From: Eikenella halliae
GTDB taxonomy: Bacteria; Pseudomonadota; Gammaproteobacteria; Burkholderiales; Neisseriaceae
NCBI RefSeq assembly: GCF_001648475.1
Contig: NZ_LXSQ01000007.1
Location: forward strand, 62,001 to 126,000
Length of the DNA stretch: 64,000 bases
Direction: 5' to 3'
Position numbers and translations under genes: made by a program. Shown one piece after another: positions 1-9,021 of the stretch (position 1 is the stretch's first letter; every line of letters begins with the position of its first letter). Under the pieces are notes generated by a model that was not told where the DNA came from, made no database searches, and saw only the letters and a list, made by a program, of their open reading frames with translations.

Positions 1-197
1 TGGTAAGCTTGTTGTAAATATGACACGAGTTGGTCATGATCTTCGATGTTGCCGTTTATAATAACGCCTTTAGGCAGGGGCTGGATGGTGTAATTTTCCA
101 ACCGCAGATTACTCGGAACACTGCCGGCAAGATGTACCATATTAATGGCGGTTGGCGTAATATCCACGCCCAAGCAGCCTTTGCTGCCAAAAGACAT
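1..197 (-). CDS. pilM: Type IV pilus assembly protein PilM, 5' end only (partial)
   Basis: Only the first 65 codons lie in the window; the gene continues beyond base 1. The reverse-strand ATG at 197-195 is preceded by an AAAGG ribosome-binding sequence. The peptide opens with a short basic stretch and then GVDITPTAINMVHLAG, the start of the actin-like fold of PilM, the cytoplasmic protein that binds PilN and organises the inner-membrane pilus alignment complex. The head-to-head arrangement with ponA matches Neisseria, where pilMNOPQ diverges from ponA. Because only the N-terminus is visible, identification rests on this short match plus gene order. Confidence 0.8.
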   Translation of the reverse strand, partial: MSFGSKGCLGVDITPTAINMVHLAGSVPSNLRLENYTIQPLPKGVIINGNIEDHDQLVSYLQQAY

Positions 198-373
198 TTT
201 AGCCTTTTGTTTTGATTTCCTTGGTTTTTTTGATATTCGCATCTTTAAGCCTCCCTTTAAAAGACCGGCTGACCGGTCACAGGTAAATTTATATCAGGTT
301 TAGCGTTTTCTTGCATAAATTAAGGTATAGTTTACTTTAGTCAAAGTACTTATTGATAGAAAAATTTGTAACT

Positions 374-2743
374 ATGTTTAGAAAAATACTTAAAACGGTT
401 TTTGGACTACTGCTGGGACTAACCTTGTTCGGTGTTGGGCTACTGGCTATTGCAGTATTGGTGACCTACCCGAAACTCCCCAGTTTGGAGACGGTAACAA
501 ATTATCAGCCGCGGATGCCGCTGACTATTTATTCATCAGATGGCAAACTCATCGGCATGTATGGTGAGGAACGCCGCGCGTTTACCAAAATTGACGAATT
601 CCCGCCTGTGTTGATCAATGCCGTTATTGCTGCAGAAGATAAACGCTTCTACCACCACTGGGGGGTAGACGTTACCGGCGTGGCTCGCGCCCTGATCGGC
701 AACTTCCGTGCCGGCGGCGTACAGTCTGGTGCCAGTACTATTACCCAACAGGTAGCCCGCAACTTTTACCTCACCAACGAACGCAGCTACCGCCGTAAGT
801 TCAATGAGGCATTATTGGCCTACAAAATTGAGCAATCGCTAAGTAAGCAACAGATTTTGGAGCTGTATTTCAACCAAATCTACTTAGGCCAACGCGCCTA
901 TGGCTTTGCTGCCGCTTCGCAGATTTACTTCAACAAACCGGTAAAAGAGCTGACTTTGGCTGAGGCCACCATCCTGGCCGGACTGCCTAAAGCGCCCTCC
1001 TCTTTTAATCCAATCGTGAACCCCGAGCGCGCCCGCTTGCGCCAGCGTTACATTCTCAACAATATGGTTGAAGAAAAGATGATTACGCCCGCAGAACGCG
1101 ACCAAGCGCTGGCTGAAGAATTGCATTACCGGCGCCAACAGGTAGAGATTGACCAAAACTCTCTATATGTAGCTGAAATGGTTCGCCAAGAAATGTACGA
1201 CCGATACGGCGAAGATGCCTATACGCAAGGCTTCCGCGTGTACACCACCGTTAGCTCCGAAAGCCAGCGCGTGGCCACCCTAGCCCTGCGCCGAGCCCTG
1301 AAAGGTTTCGGATTAGGCGCTTATCGTGGTGCAGAAGCATTTATCGATTTGAACACGATAGAAGCAGAGACCCTGGACGAAAACCTAGATCAATATCTGG
1401 ATACGGTTTACACCGTAGACGGCCTACAACCGGCCGTGGTGTTGCAGGCCAGCCGCTCTTCTATTGAAGCCTATACGCAAGGCGGCAACCGCATCAAAAT
1501 CAGCGGCAATGCGCTCAATTATGTAGCGCGCACCATCAACAACGGCAAAGACAACGCCATCCGCCCCGGTGCGGTTATCCGCGTACGCAAACTCGATCGC
1601 GGCTGGCAGATTAGCCAAATGCCCGAGCTGCAAGGCGCATTTGTGGCATTAGATAGCAAAACCGGCGCCATCCGCGCCTTGGTGGGCGGTTTCGACTTCC
1701 ATAGTAAGAGCTTCAACCGTGCCACTCAGGCCGAGCGCCAACCGGGTTCTACCTTCAAACCCTTTGTCTACTCAGCCGCTTTGGCCAAAGGTATGACTGC
1801 CGCCACCACCATCAACGATGCCCCGATCGAATTGCCCGGCATGGGCACCGGCGGTCGGCCGTGGCGCCCGAAAAACTCCGATGGCCGCTATTCCGGCTTC
1901 ATCACCCTGCGCCAGGCACTTACCGCGTCTAAAAACATGGTTTCCATTCGCATCGTGATGGCGCTTGGCATACACGAAGTACATCAATACGTGCAGCGTT
2001 TCGGCTTTAATGCCCGTCAGATTCCCGATTCGCTGTCTATGGCTCTGGGCAGCGGTGTGGTTACCCTGTTGCAAATGGCGCAGGCCTATGCCGTGTTTGC
2101 CAACGGCGGCTATAAAGTGTCTCCCTATGTAATCGACCGCATTGAAGACAGCCAAGGCCGATTGCGCGCCCAGATGAAGCCCTTGGTGGCCGGAGAAAGT
2201 GCACCGCAGGTTATCGACCCGCGCAACGCCTACATCATGTACACCATCATGCAAGACGTGGTACGCCGAGGCACCGGTGCCCGCGCCAGCGCTCTTGGTC
2301 GGAGCGATATTGCCGGCAAAACCGGTACCACCAACGAAAACAAAGATGCCTGGTTTGCCGGTTTCAACCCCGACTTAGTGGGCGTGGTGTATATCGGTTT
2401 CGACAAACCGCGCAGCATGGGCCGTGCCGGCTTCGGCGGCACAATCGCCCTGCCCGTATGGGTGGAATACATGCGCTACGCACTCAAAGGCGTACCACAA
2501 AAAGGCATGCCGATGCCCGCGAAAATCGTACGCAAGGGCGGCGAATACTTCCTGCAAGAGCAGCAGAGCACCAGTTCGCGCCTGGCCATCGACAACCGCG
2601 GCGCCGCACCTGATGCCGAAGATATCCAAGCCGCAGGCGGCGATCCGGTGATACCGGAAGAAAACACCGTAGAACCGATACCGCAGCAAAACGGCGGTGA
2701 TGGCGGCGCAGCAAACTCGCAAGAGATTGACGCCCTGTTCTAA
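374..2743 (+). CDS. ponA: Penicillin-binding protein 1A (bifunctional class A PBP)
   Basis: Peptidoglycan glycosyltransferase and DD-transpeptidase anchored in the inner membrane, 789 aa from ATG 374. An in-frame TTG at 353 would add seven residues, but the ATG matches the start I recall for neisserial PonA. One membrane segment spans about residues 4-29. The GT51 domain follows, with AAEDKRFYHHWG (catalytic Glu near 88) and GASTITQQVARN. The transpeptidase domain has SxxK (Ser about 459, in PGSTFK), SKN (in TASKNMVS) and KTGT (Lys about 649). The C-terminal tail is low-complexity and Asn/Gln-rich. The gene is monocistronic and ends at an uptake-word hairpin. Confidence 0.95.
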   Translation: MFRKILKTVFGLLLGLTLFGVGLLAIAVLVTYPKLPSLETVTNYQPRMPLTIYSSDGKLIGMYGEERRAFTKIDEFPPVLINAVIAAEDKRFYHHWGVDVTGVARALIGNFRAGGVQSGASTITQQVARNFYLTNERSYRRKFNEALLAYKIEQSLSKQQILELYFNQIYLGQRAYGFAAASQIYFNKPVKELTLAEATILAGLPKAPSSFNPIVNPERARLRQRYILNNMVEEKMITPAERDQALAEELHYRRQQVEIDQNSLYVAEMVRQEMYDRYGEDAYTQGFRVYTTVSSESQRVATLALRRALKGFGLGAYRGAEAFIDLNTIEAETLDENLDQYLDTVYTVDGLQPAVVLQASRSSIEAYTQGGNRIKISGNALNYVARTINNGKDNAIRPGAVIRVRKLDRGWQISQMPELQGAFVALDSKTGAIRALVGGFDFHSKSFNRATQAERQPGSTFKPFVYSAALAKGMTAATTINDAPIELPGMGTGGRPWRPKNSDGRYSGFITLRQALTASKNMVSIRIVMALGIHEVHQYVQRFGFNARQIPDSLSMALGSGVVTLLQMAQAYAVFANGGYKVSPYVIDRIEDSQGRLRAQMKPLVAGESAPQVIDPRNAYIMYTIMQDVVRRGTGARASALGRSDIAGKTGTTNENKDAWFAGFNPDLVGVVYIGFDKPRSMGRAGFGGTIALPVWVEYMRYALKGVPQKGMPMPAKIVRKGGEYFLQEQQSTSSRLAIDNRGAAPDAEDIQAAGGDPVIPEENTVEPIPQQNGGDGGAANSQEIDALF

Positions 2744-2765
2744 CCCAATCACCTCCGCCTGATTG

Positions 2766-2813
2766 AAAAGGCTACCTGAAAACCCTATCCGGTATTTTCA
2801 GGTAGCCTTTTTC
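2766..2813 (+). terminator. Inverted uptake-word hairpin terminator after ponA
   Basis: AAAAGGCTACCTGAAAA and its reverse complement are separated by about 13 nt and followed by a T-run, giving a rho-independent terminator 23 bp past the ponA stop. It is built from two eikDUS words in opposite orientation, the arrangement used at most gene ends in this window. Confidence 0.85.
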
Positions 2814-2875
2814 TATAGCCGCAACCATGCGGCATCACACAGCAAATACAGTAGCCGCGTGGGCATCAAGTGACT

Positions 2876-2979
2876 TATAGTGAATTAACAAAAACCAAGA
2901 CAAGACGGCGAGCCGCAGACAGTACAGATAGTACGGCAAGGCGAGTCAACGCTGTACTGGTTTTTGTTAATTCACTATA
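2876..2979. repeat. Correia-like repeat element (about 104 bp)
   Basis: Begins TATAGTGAATTAACAAAAA and ends with the inverted counterpart TTTTTGTTAATTCACTATA, giving terminal inverted repeats of about 19 bp. The interior carries CAAGACGGCGAGCCGCAGAC and the words ACAGTACAGATAGTACGG. This matches the short, internally deleted form of the neisserial Correia repeat enclosed element (CREE), a non-autonomous mobile element duplicating a TA target. At least five other near-complete copies lie in the window. Confidence 0.85.
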
Positions 2980-3436
2980 TTCTGCGCCACAGGCTACCTG
3001 AAAGCATAAGCCTTCGACCCAAATCAAACGAGCATTGCCCGTTTTCGTAAAACCAAAATTTATTTCAGGTAGCCTCCCGACCCAAACAGTATTATCTGCC
3101 CGCCAAACATCATCAAAGCAACAATATGGCAATAAAACCACATATAAAGAACCAAACGCCATTAAATACGCAATAACGTGAGAATATGCCAAAACCAGGT
3201 TTGCAAAAATCACAAACCATATAGTCAAGTCAAGCTCCTGCCCTGTATAATTCCGCCCCGGCCGCTGATTTGGGCGGCCGTTTTATTTTCCCGCCAAAGG
3301 GTGTGGTGGAAGCAATGATTTATTCCTACACGGCGACAAGCCGCAAACAGCAAAGCAATCAGCAAGGCAAGCCAACGCAGTAGGAAGCAATGCAGTGCTT
3401 TAACCATACCGAAAACCACTCCATACCCACATCACC
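2980..3436. other. Intergenic stretch with uptake words and a decayed Correia-like remnant
   Basis: I see no credible gene here. There is an eikDUS at about 2992 and an inverted one at about 3063, which could pair around a 60-nt loop. At 3326-3386 lie fragments resembling the Correia interior (CACGGCGACAAGCCGC, GGCAAGCCAACGC), probably an old copy. GCCGCTGATTTGGGCGGCCG near 3260 is a further imperfect palindrome. Confidence 0.5.
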
Positions 3437-4654
3437 ATGAATCAAAAACCCTCCGTACTCGGCGGCGCCATGATTATCGCCGGCACTGTAATCGGCGCCG
3501 GTATGCTCGCCAACCCCACCGCCACTGCCGGCATCTGGTTTGTCGGCTCGCTCATTGTGCTGCTCTACACCTGGTTCTCCATGCTCTCCAGCGGCCTGAT
3601 GATTCTCGAAGCCACCACCCACTATCCGCCCGGCGCCAACTTCGACACCATCGTCAAAGACCTGCTCGGCCGCGGCTGGAGCATCATCACCGGCCTTTCC
3701 GTAGCCTTTGTGCTCTATCTGCTCACCTATGCCTACATCTTCACCGGCGGCAACCTCACCGCCCAAGCCCTCCAAGCCCCGCTCTGGGTGGGGCAGATTG
3801 TGTTCGCCCTCGTCTTCGCCGGCTGCGTGTGGTGGTCCACCTTTTGGGTAGACCGCGGCATCACTATCCTCATCGGCGGCATGATTATGACCTTCCTCTG
3901 GGCCAACGGCGGCCTGCTCCTTTCCGCCCAGCCCGCCGTATTATTCGATACCGTCGGCAGCGGAAACGGCAGCTACTGGATCTATCTCGGCACCGCCCTG
4001 CCCGTCTGCCTCGCCTCCTTCGGCTTCCACGGCAACGTGTCCGGCCTGTTCGACTACTTCCGGGGCGACGCCAAAAAAGTGGCCCGCTCGCTCTGGCTCG
4101 GCACTTTGGTGGCGCTGGTGATCTACGCCCTCTGGCAGTTTGCTGTGCAAGGCAATCTACCACGCAGCCAGTTCGGCCCCGTGATTGCCGCGCAAGACAA
4201 CGTGGCCGCCTTGCTCGCTGCCCTCGCCCAAGTGGCCGGCAGCGGGCTGGTGCGCGTGCTCTCCCTGTTTTCCTACATGGCCATCGCCTCCTCCTTCCTC
4301 GGCGTAACCCTCGGCCTGCTCGACTACCTCACCGACCTGTTCGGCTTCGGCACCAGCCGCGCCGGCCGCAGCAAAGCCGCCGCCCTCACCTTCCTGCCCC
4401 CGCTCGTTGCCTGCCTGCTGTTCCCCACCGGCTTCGTACTCGCCATCAGCTACGTCGGCTTCGCCGCCACCGTATGGACGGCATTCGTCCCCGCCTTGCT
4501 GCTCTACGCCTGCCGCAAAAAATTCGGCGAAGGCAAAGGCTACCGCGTGTACGGCGGGAAATGGCTGATGGCTTGGGTGTTCTTCTTCGGGCTGGCCAAC
4601 GTCGCCGCCCAAGTCCTCAGCCGCGCCGACATCCTGCCTGTTTTTAAAGGCTGA
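3437..4654 (+). CDS. mtr: Tryptophan-specific transporter, HAAAP family (Mtr-like)
   Basis: 405-aa inner-membrane protein with about 11 hydrophobic segments. It belongs to the hydroxy/aromatic amino acid permease family (Mtr, TnaB, TyrP), proton symporters for Trp or Tyr. It opens with LGGAMIIAGTVIGAGMLANP, the family signature near TM1, followed by TWFSMLSSGLMILEA and later SFGFHGNVSGL and ASSFLGVTLGLLDYLTDLFGF. These segments resemble E. coli Mtr more than TyrP, so tryptophan is the inferred substrate. There is no partner gene; the downstream hairpin at 4743-4778 ends the unit. Codon use is GC-rich like most neighbours. Confidence 0.88.
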   Translation: MNQKPSVLGGAMIIAGTVIGAGMLANPTATAGIWFVGSLIVLLYTWFSMLSSGLMILEATTHYPPGANFDTIVKDLLGRGWSIITGLSVAFVLYLLTYAYIFTGGNLTAQALQAPLWVGQIVFALVFAGCVWWSTFWVDRGITILIGGMIMTFLWANGGLLLSAQPAVLFDTVGSGNGSYWIYLGTALPVCLASFGFHGNVSGLFDYFRGDAKKVARSLWLGTLVALVIYALWQFAVQGNLPRSQFGPVIAAQDNVAALLAALAQVAGSGLVRVLSLFSYMAIASSFLGVTLGLLDYLTDLFGFGTSRAGRSKAAALTFLPPLVACLLFPTGFVLAISYVGFAATVWTAFVPALLLYACRKKFGEGKGYRVYGGKWLMAWVFFFGLANVAAQVLSRADILPVFKG

Positions 4655-4742
4655 TACCCGCCCCAAAATTTCAGGTAGCCTTCTGATAGCGGCTACCCTG
4701 AAAAATGATAAGGAACAAACCTCCATCCATCCGCGGCAAAAC

Positions 4743-4778
4743 AAAAAGCTTACCTGAAAATTTTCAGGTAAGCTTTTT
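4743..4778 (+). terminator. Perfect palindromic terminator with a variant uptake word
   Basis: An uninterrupted 36-bp palindrome with arm AAAAAGCTTACCTGAAAA. The word AGCTTACCTGAAA differs from eikDUS by one base, and the change is compensated on the other arm, so the hairpin has been preserved. This suggests selection for the fold as a terminator after mtr even where the uptake word has drifted. Confidence 0.75.
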
Positions 4779-4824
4779 GGCGTGTAATGAATCAATAAAA
4801 CCTGTACCACATGAGCCCGCTTTG

Positions 4825-4885
4825 CCATGATGTCTGCACCATATGCAGCCAGCCGCCTTGCCGCATTCTTATTTCAATCTACTAC
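4825..4885. repeat. Decayed Correia-like element
   Basis: The segment GCCGCCTTGCCGCATTCTTATTTCAATCTACTACA corresponds, with substitutions, to the right half of the Correia-like element at 5748-5853, and the left half is barely recognisable. It lies in the gap between mtr and the LOG-family gene; the gap otherwise holds only an isolated uptake word. Confidence 0.5.
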
Positions 4886-5127
4886 ATTTGGCATTGCAGC
4901 CGTATTTCGATACAGAAAGCGCCTTGCCCAAAACCTGCCTACTTACCTGCATCGTCTTATCCTCATAAGGAAACGGCCAGCACAATAGCAGTAATAGGTT
5001 TTCAGGTAGCCTATTCCGCCCCGCAGCTTGTATGTAAAAAACCCCATTCGCTATAATCCGCGCTTTCACATTTTCGGCTGCACACCGAAAACCATCACCC
5101 TCCAAGAGGCTACCTGAAAGAATAAAT

Positions 5128-5736
5128 ATGAAAGCTATGAATAACATCGTCGTCTATTGCGGCTCCAATCTCGGCGAAGACCCCTGCTACAGCCAAGCCG
5201 CTCGTGAGCTGGGCCGCACCATTGCCGAACGAGGCAGCCGGCTGGTATACGGCGGCGGCGGCATCGGCCTGATGGGCGAAGTGGCTTCTGCCGCCCTGGC
5301 TGCCGGCGGCCAAGTAACCGGCATCATCCCCACCTTCCTGCGCCATGAAGAAATGGCACACGGCCGCCTCACCGAGCTTATCATCACCGACAATATGGCC
5401 GATCGGCGAACCAAAATGATTGAACGGGCCGATGCCTTCATCGCCCTGCCCGGCGGATTGGGCACATACGAAGAGCTGTTTGAAGTGCTCTCGGCCGCCC
5501 AGCTCAAACTGCACAGCAAACCCATCGGCCTGCTCAACGTCAACGGCTTTTTCAACCCCATCATCACCCTGTTGCAGCACACCGCCAACCAAGGTTTCAT
5601 GCCTGCCGCCAATACCGGCTTAGTGTGTACGGACAGCAGCATCCCCGCCCTGCTAGAAAAAATGGCCGCCTACCGTTTTCAAGACGCACCCAAATGGAAA
5701 CGCCCCGCCTGGCAGGAACAGGCAGAGGCTACCTGA
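5128..5736 (+). CDS. LOG-family nucleoside 5'-monophosphate phosphoribohydrolase (TIGR00730)
   Basis: 202-aa cytosolic protein with a Rossmann-like fold. Diagnostic motifs are VYCGSNLG at the N-terminus, YGGGGIGLMGEVA, and the paired nucleotide-binding and catalytic motifs DRRTKMIERAD and ALPGGLGTYEEL (PGGxGTxxE). Family members hydrolyse cytokinin riboside or other nucleotide monophosphates to free base plus ribose 5-phosphate. They are often misnamed 'lysine decarboxylase', which would be misleading here because a genuine lysine decarboxylase gene follows. Start 5128 is chosen; ATG 5137 is also possible. An uptake word lies directly upstream and another overlaps the stop region. Confidence 0.88.
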   Translation: MKAMNNIVVYCGSNLGEDPCYSQAARELGRTIAERGSRLVYGGGGIGLMGEVASAALAAGGQVTGIIPTFLRHEEMAHGRLTELIITDNMADRRTKMIERADAFIALPGGLGTYEELFEVLSAAQLKLHSKPIGLLNVNGFFNPIITLLQHTANQGFMPAANTGLVCTDSSIPALLEKMAAYRFQDAPKWKRPAWQEQAEAT

Positions 5737-5747
5737 AAATCAAATAC

Positions 5748-5853
5748 TATAGTGAATTAAAATAAGAATGCTACAGCGTTGGCTCGCCTTGCCGTATTGC
5801 TCATACTGTCTGCGGCTCGCCGCCTTGTCCCATTCTTATTTTAATCCACTATA
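5748..5853. repeat. Correia-like repeat element
   Basis: Bounded by TATAGTGAATTAAAATAAGAA and its inverted counterpart TTCTTATTTTAATCCACTATA. The interior carries CAGCGTTGGCTCGCC and CTGTCTGCGGCTCGCCGCC, in reverse orientation relative to the copy at 2876. It begins 11 bp after the LOG gene stop, so it may form the 3' end of that transcript. Confidence 0.85.
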
Positions 5854-5893
5854 CTTGTTCCTCTTAAATACTCCGCAACAAACTCACTTTTCC

Positions 5894-5932
5894 AACGGCA
5901 GGCTCTCTCAAAGTCTGCCGTTTCTATTTTTA
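5894..5932 (+). terminator. Rho-independent terminator-like hairpin
   Basis: Arms AACGGCAG and CTGCCGTT (8 bp), a 13-nt loop and a following T-rich run (TCTATTTTT). Unlike most hairpins in the window it is not made of uptake words. It could end transcripts from the LOG gene or from a promoter inside the Correia-like element. Confidence 0.55.
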
Positions 5933-6501
5933 CAAATCCGCACCAAACCCCTTGCCAGCACCGCCCTCCACCCCTTCCCCTCCATCAGGCCTGTATCTTT
6001 GCTCTAAAATTTTCTGACTAAAGTCAACCCATGACATTATATTTTATGATATGATGTATCAATAAATAGATAGGCATCAAAATAAACTGCCAATTCAGCC
6101 ACATTTCAAGATATTGTTCTTTAAAATCAACCAGCTTTAATGCAGGCAAGGTGTGTAAATAATTTTAATATTTGCTCACTTGAACGCAACAGACAAAGCA
6201 ACTGTTAATTTTTCTTAGCAGTACTTAACTGTAATCCGATATTCCATCCGCCGCCAGCCTTGGGTGCTGCAATTCTATAATCCGCCACCAAGCTGCCCAG
6301 CCAAAATATCATTAATCTTCTATTAATCACTTGCCTGCATATACCAATGCAGGTTTATTTTTTGCCCTTGTTCCGCAAGCGGCAAAACACAGGTTGCCAC
6401 TACTGCCGCTGCGCCCTCCGGCACGGCGGCAACGGTAGCAAAAGCCAGCCTCCCGGCCGGCAAAAGCAGTTGTTTCTTAATTTACTTAAAGGATTTAGAT
6501 C
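5933..6501 (+). promoter_or_regulatory. Long AT-rich leader upstream of lysine decarboxylase, with an internal terminator-like hairpin
   Basis: About 570 bp with no credible gene. Much of it (about 6000-6340) is AT-rich compared with the flanks, consistent with promoter DNA, but I cannot single out one convincing -35/-10 pair. At 6334-6363 lies a stem CCTGCAT/ATGCAGG with a 6-nt loop followed by TTTATTTTTT, a textbook intrinsic terminator shape 140 bp ahead of the start codon. The start itself has an AAAGGA ribosome-binding site at about 6486-6492. No lysine-riboswitch core was recognised. Confidence 0.5.
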
Positions 6502-8631
6502 ATGAAGAACATCTTATTAGGCTGTGGTCATAAGGAACTTGGTGACTATCTGAAGAGCTTGATTGACACTTTGGAAAAGGGTGGTCACACCATCCGAATA
6601 GCCCATGACCCGCAAGAAATCCTGACGTTCCTGAAACATGACGCCAGAATAGGCTCAGTGCTTTGTACACTGGATATTTTCAACCGAGAATTAGACGAAC
6701 AAATTATCGCGCTCAACGACGAGCTGCCCGTATTCATCCTGAAACCCACCGATTGCGACAAACCAGTGGATTTCAGCGCCGTAGGCGACCACGCCACCTT
6801 CATCGATTGCCACCTGTTCAGCAACGAAGACGTTGTGGACAAAATTGAAAAAGCCATCCGTCACTATATCGACAACATCACACCGCCCTTCACCAAAGCC
6901 CTGTTTGATTATGTGGTTGAAAACAAATACACATTCTGTACTCCGGGTCACATGAGCGGTACCGCTTTCCTGAAATCTCCCGTAGGCAGCCTGTTCTATG
7001 ACTTCTACGGTGAAAACACATTTAAATCAGATATTTCTGTTTCCATGGGTGAATTGGGCTCCCTGCTCGACCACTCCGGCCCGCACAAAGAAGCCGAAGA
7101 ATACATCGCCGAAACCTTCAATGCCGACCACAGCTACATCGTAACCAACGGCACTTCCACCGCCAACAAAATCGTGGGTATGTATTCCGTACCGGCCGGC
7201 AGCACCGTGCTGATCGACCGTAACTGCCACAAATCATTAACCCACCTGTTGATGATGAGCGACATTACCCCGGTGTATCTGAAACCGACCCGCAACGCCT
7301 ACGGTATCTTGGGCGGTATTCCGCAAAAAGAATTCACCAAAGAAGTCATCACCGAGAAACTTGCCAAAGTTCCGGGCGCCACTTGGCCGGTACATGCCGT
7401 GATTACCAACTCCACTTATGACGGCCTGTTCTACAACACCGACAAAATCAAAGACACCCTGGATGTGAAATCCATCCACTTCGACTCCGCCTGGGTTCCC
7501 TACACCAACTTCAGCCCGATCTACAACGGCAAAACCGGCATGGGCGGCAAACAGGCCAAAGACAAGGTCATCTTTGAAACCCACTCCACCCACAAACTGC
7601 TGGCCGCATTCTCACAGGCTTCCATGATTCACGTTAAGGGCAACCTGAACACCGCCACCTTCGGCGAAGCCTACATGATGCACACCTCCACTTCCCCGTT
7701 CTACCCCATGGTAGCCTCTACCGAAGTGGCGGCAGCCATGATGCGCGGCAACGCCGGTAAACGCCTGATGCAGGATTCGCTGGAGCGCGCCGTTAAATTC
7801 CGTAAGGAAATTAAAAACCACAAAGCCCATGCCGATTCATGGTATTTCGACGTGTGGCAACCTGAAAACGTGGACAACATCGAATGCTGGGAATTGCACC
7901 AAACCGACAAATGGCACGGCTTCAAAGACATCGACGCCCAGCACATGTACCTCGACCCGATCAAGGTAACCCTGCTCACCCCGGGCTTGGATAAAAACGG
8001 CCAGTTGGAAAAAACCGGTATCCCCGCCAACCTCGTTTCCAAATTCCTGGAAGACCGCGGCATCATCGTGGAGAAAACCGGCCCCTACAACATCCTCGTG
8101 CTCTTCAGCATCGGCGTGGACGACACCAAAGCCCTCAGCCTGCTGCACGCATTGAACGAGTTCAAAAACCTGTATGATGCCAACGCCACCGTGGAAGAAG
8201 TATTGCCGCGCGTATTCAACGAATCGCCCTCTTTCTACAAAGACATGCGGATTCAAGAACTGGCGCAGGGCATCCACAGCCTGATCTGCAAACACAACCT
8301 GCCCGAACTCATGTTCAGCGCATTCGAAGTGTTGCCGACCATGGTGATGAACCCGCACAAAGCCTTCCAGCTCGAGCTCAAAGGCCAGATTGAAGACTGC
8401 TACTTGGAAGACATGGTAGGCAAGATCAACGCCAACATGATTCTGCCCTATCCTCCCGGCGTACCGTTGGTAATGCCTGGTGAAATGATCACCGAAGAGA
8501 GCAAGCCCATCTTGGAATTCCTGATGATGCTGTGCGAAATCGGCGCCCACTTCCCCGGCTTCGAAACCGACATCCACGGTGCCTACCGCCAAGAAGACGG
8601 CCGCTACAAAGTTAAGATCGTTAAAGCTTAA
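6502..8631 (+). CDS. cadA: Inducible-type lysine decarboxylase (PLP-dependent, CadA/LdcC family)
   Basis: 709 aa, converting lysine to cadaverine plus CO2 and consuming a proton. The N-terminal wing domain (about 1-125) is followed by the PLP domain. Visible motifs include TFCTPGHM, SLLDHSGPHKEAE, TNGTSTANK and STHKLLAAFSQ, with the Schiff-base lysine at about 365. The C-terminal part has NANMILPYPPGVPLVMPGE and PGFETDIHGAYRQ. Similarity to E. coli CadA is high throughout. No cadB antiporter or cadC regulator is adjacent, so exchange or control must be encoded elsewhere. Eikenella corrodens is known for this enzyme in dental biofilm. Uptake words are absent from the coding sequence as far as I can see. 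Confidence 0.95.
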   Translation: MKNILLGCGHKELGDYLKSLIDTLEKGGHTIRIAHDPQEILTFLKHDARIGSVLCTLDIFNRELDEQIIALNDELPVFILKPTDCDKPVDFSAVGDHATFIDCHLFSNEDVVDKIEKAIRHYIDNITPPFTKALFDYVVENKYTFCTPGHMSGTAFLKSPVGSLFYDFYGENTFKSDISVSMGELGSLLDHSGPHKEAEEYIAETFNADHSYIVTNGTSTANKIVGMYSVPAGSTVLIDRNCHKSLTHLLMMSDITPVYLKPTRNAYGILGGIPQKEFTKEVITEKLAKVPGATWPVHAVITNSTYDGLFYNTDKIKDTLDVKSIHFDSAWVPYTNFSPIYNGKTGMGGKQAKDKVIFETHSTHKLLAAFSQASMIHVKGNLNTATFGEAYMMHTSTSPFYPMVASTEVAAAMMRGNAGKRLMQDSLERAVKFRKEIKNHKAHADSWYFDVWQPENVDNIECWELHQTDKWHGFKDIDAQHMYLDPIKVTLLTPGLDKNGQLEKTGIPANLVSKFLEDRGIIVEKTGPYNILVLFSIGVDDTKALSLLHALNEFKNLYDANATVEEVLPRVFNESPSFYKDMRIQELAQGIHSLICKHNLPELMFSAFEVLPTMVMNPHKAFQLELKGQIEDCYLEDMVGKINANMILPYPPGVPLVMPGEMITEESKPILEFLMMLCEIGAHFPGFETDIHGAYRQEDGRYKVKIVKA

Positions 8632-8671
8632 CCCACGCGGCACGGGGCTATATGCCCCCGCAGCATAAACC

Positions 8672-8702
8672 AACCGGCCTGAATAATCAGGCCGGTTTTT
8701 TA
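8672..8702 (+). terminator. Rho-independent terminator of the lysine decarboxylase gene
   Basis: AACCGGCCTGA, short loop, TCAGGCCGGTT then a six-base T-run, about 40 bp past the stop codon. It is a conventional terminator not derived from uptake words. Confidence 0.85.
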
Positions 8703-8716
8703 TCTGCCGCTCAGCA

Positions 8717-8807
8717 GGATAAGTTTAAACCAACACGGCGTTGCCTCGCCTTGCCGCACTGTCCACGGCTTCGTCGCCTTGTCCTGATTCAAACTAAATC
8801 CGATATA
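8717..8807. repeat. Degenerate Correia-like element
   Basis: Contains ACGGCGTTGCCTCGCCTTGCCG and GGCTTCGTCGCCTTGTCCTGATT, close to the interior of the canonical neisserial Correia element, but both TATAGTGG termini are eroded (GGATAAGTTTAAACC and AAACTAAATCCGATATA remain). It is more neisserial in sequence than the other copies here. Confidence 0.65.
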
Positions 8808-8810
8808 GCA

Positions 8811-8948
8811 AAGGCTACCTGAAATTTTAACTGCGCAGAAACTCTGCGTTGCGTCGTGCTTTCAGGTAGCCTCTTCCATAAACATGCCAACATCAAACAG
8901 CCAGATAAATTTTCAGGTAGCCTCTCCATGCGAAAGGCTACCTGAAAA
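8811..8948. repeat. Cluster of four uptake words forming two inverted pairs
   Basis: AGGCTACCTGAAA at about 8813 pairs with its inverse at about 8862. An inverse copy at about 8911 pairs with a forward copy at about 8935. The cluster lies between the cadA terminator and the convergent secreted-protein gene, and may act as a bidirectional terminator. Confidence 0.7.
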
Positions 8949-9021
8949 CGCAGCTTGAGCCAGTTAAAGCCAACAAGACCGGTTTTGCAAAGCGAAAAGT
9001 CTGCTGGCACGCAATCTGCGA

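Noticed and set aside
30..215. 61-codon plus-strand frame at the left edge
   Set aside because: It lies opposite the PilM N-terminus, which has a good start and family match.
2992..3075. Insertion-sequence ends
   Set aside because: The inverted repeats are uptake words found throughout the window; no transposase frame lies between any of them.
5128..5736. Reading the LOG-family gene as a lysine decarboxylase paired with cadA
   Set aside because: The PGGxGTxxE motif shows a phosphoribohydrolase fold without PLP motifs; the neighbourhood is coincidental.
5933..6501. Lysine riboswitch (L-box) upstream of the lysine decarboxylase gene
   Set aside because: No recognisable L-box core; only an isolated terminator-like hairpin.
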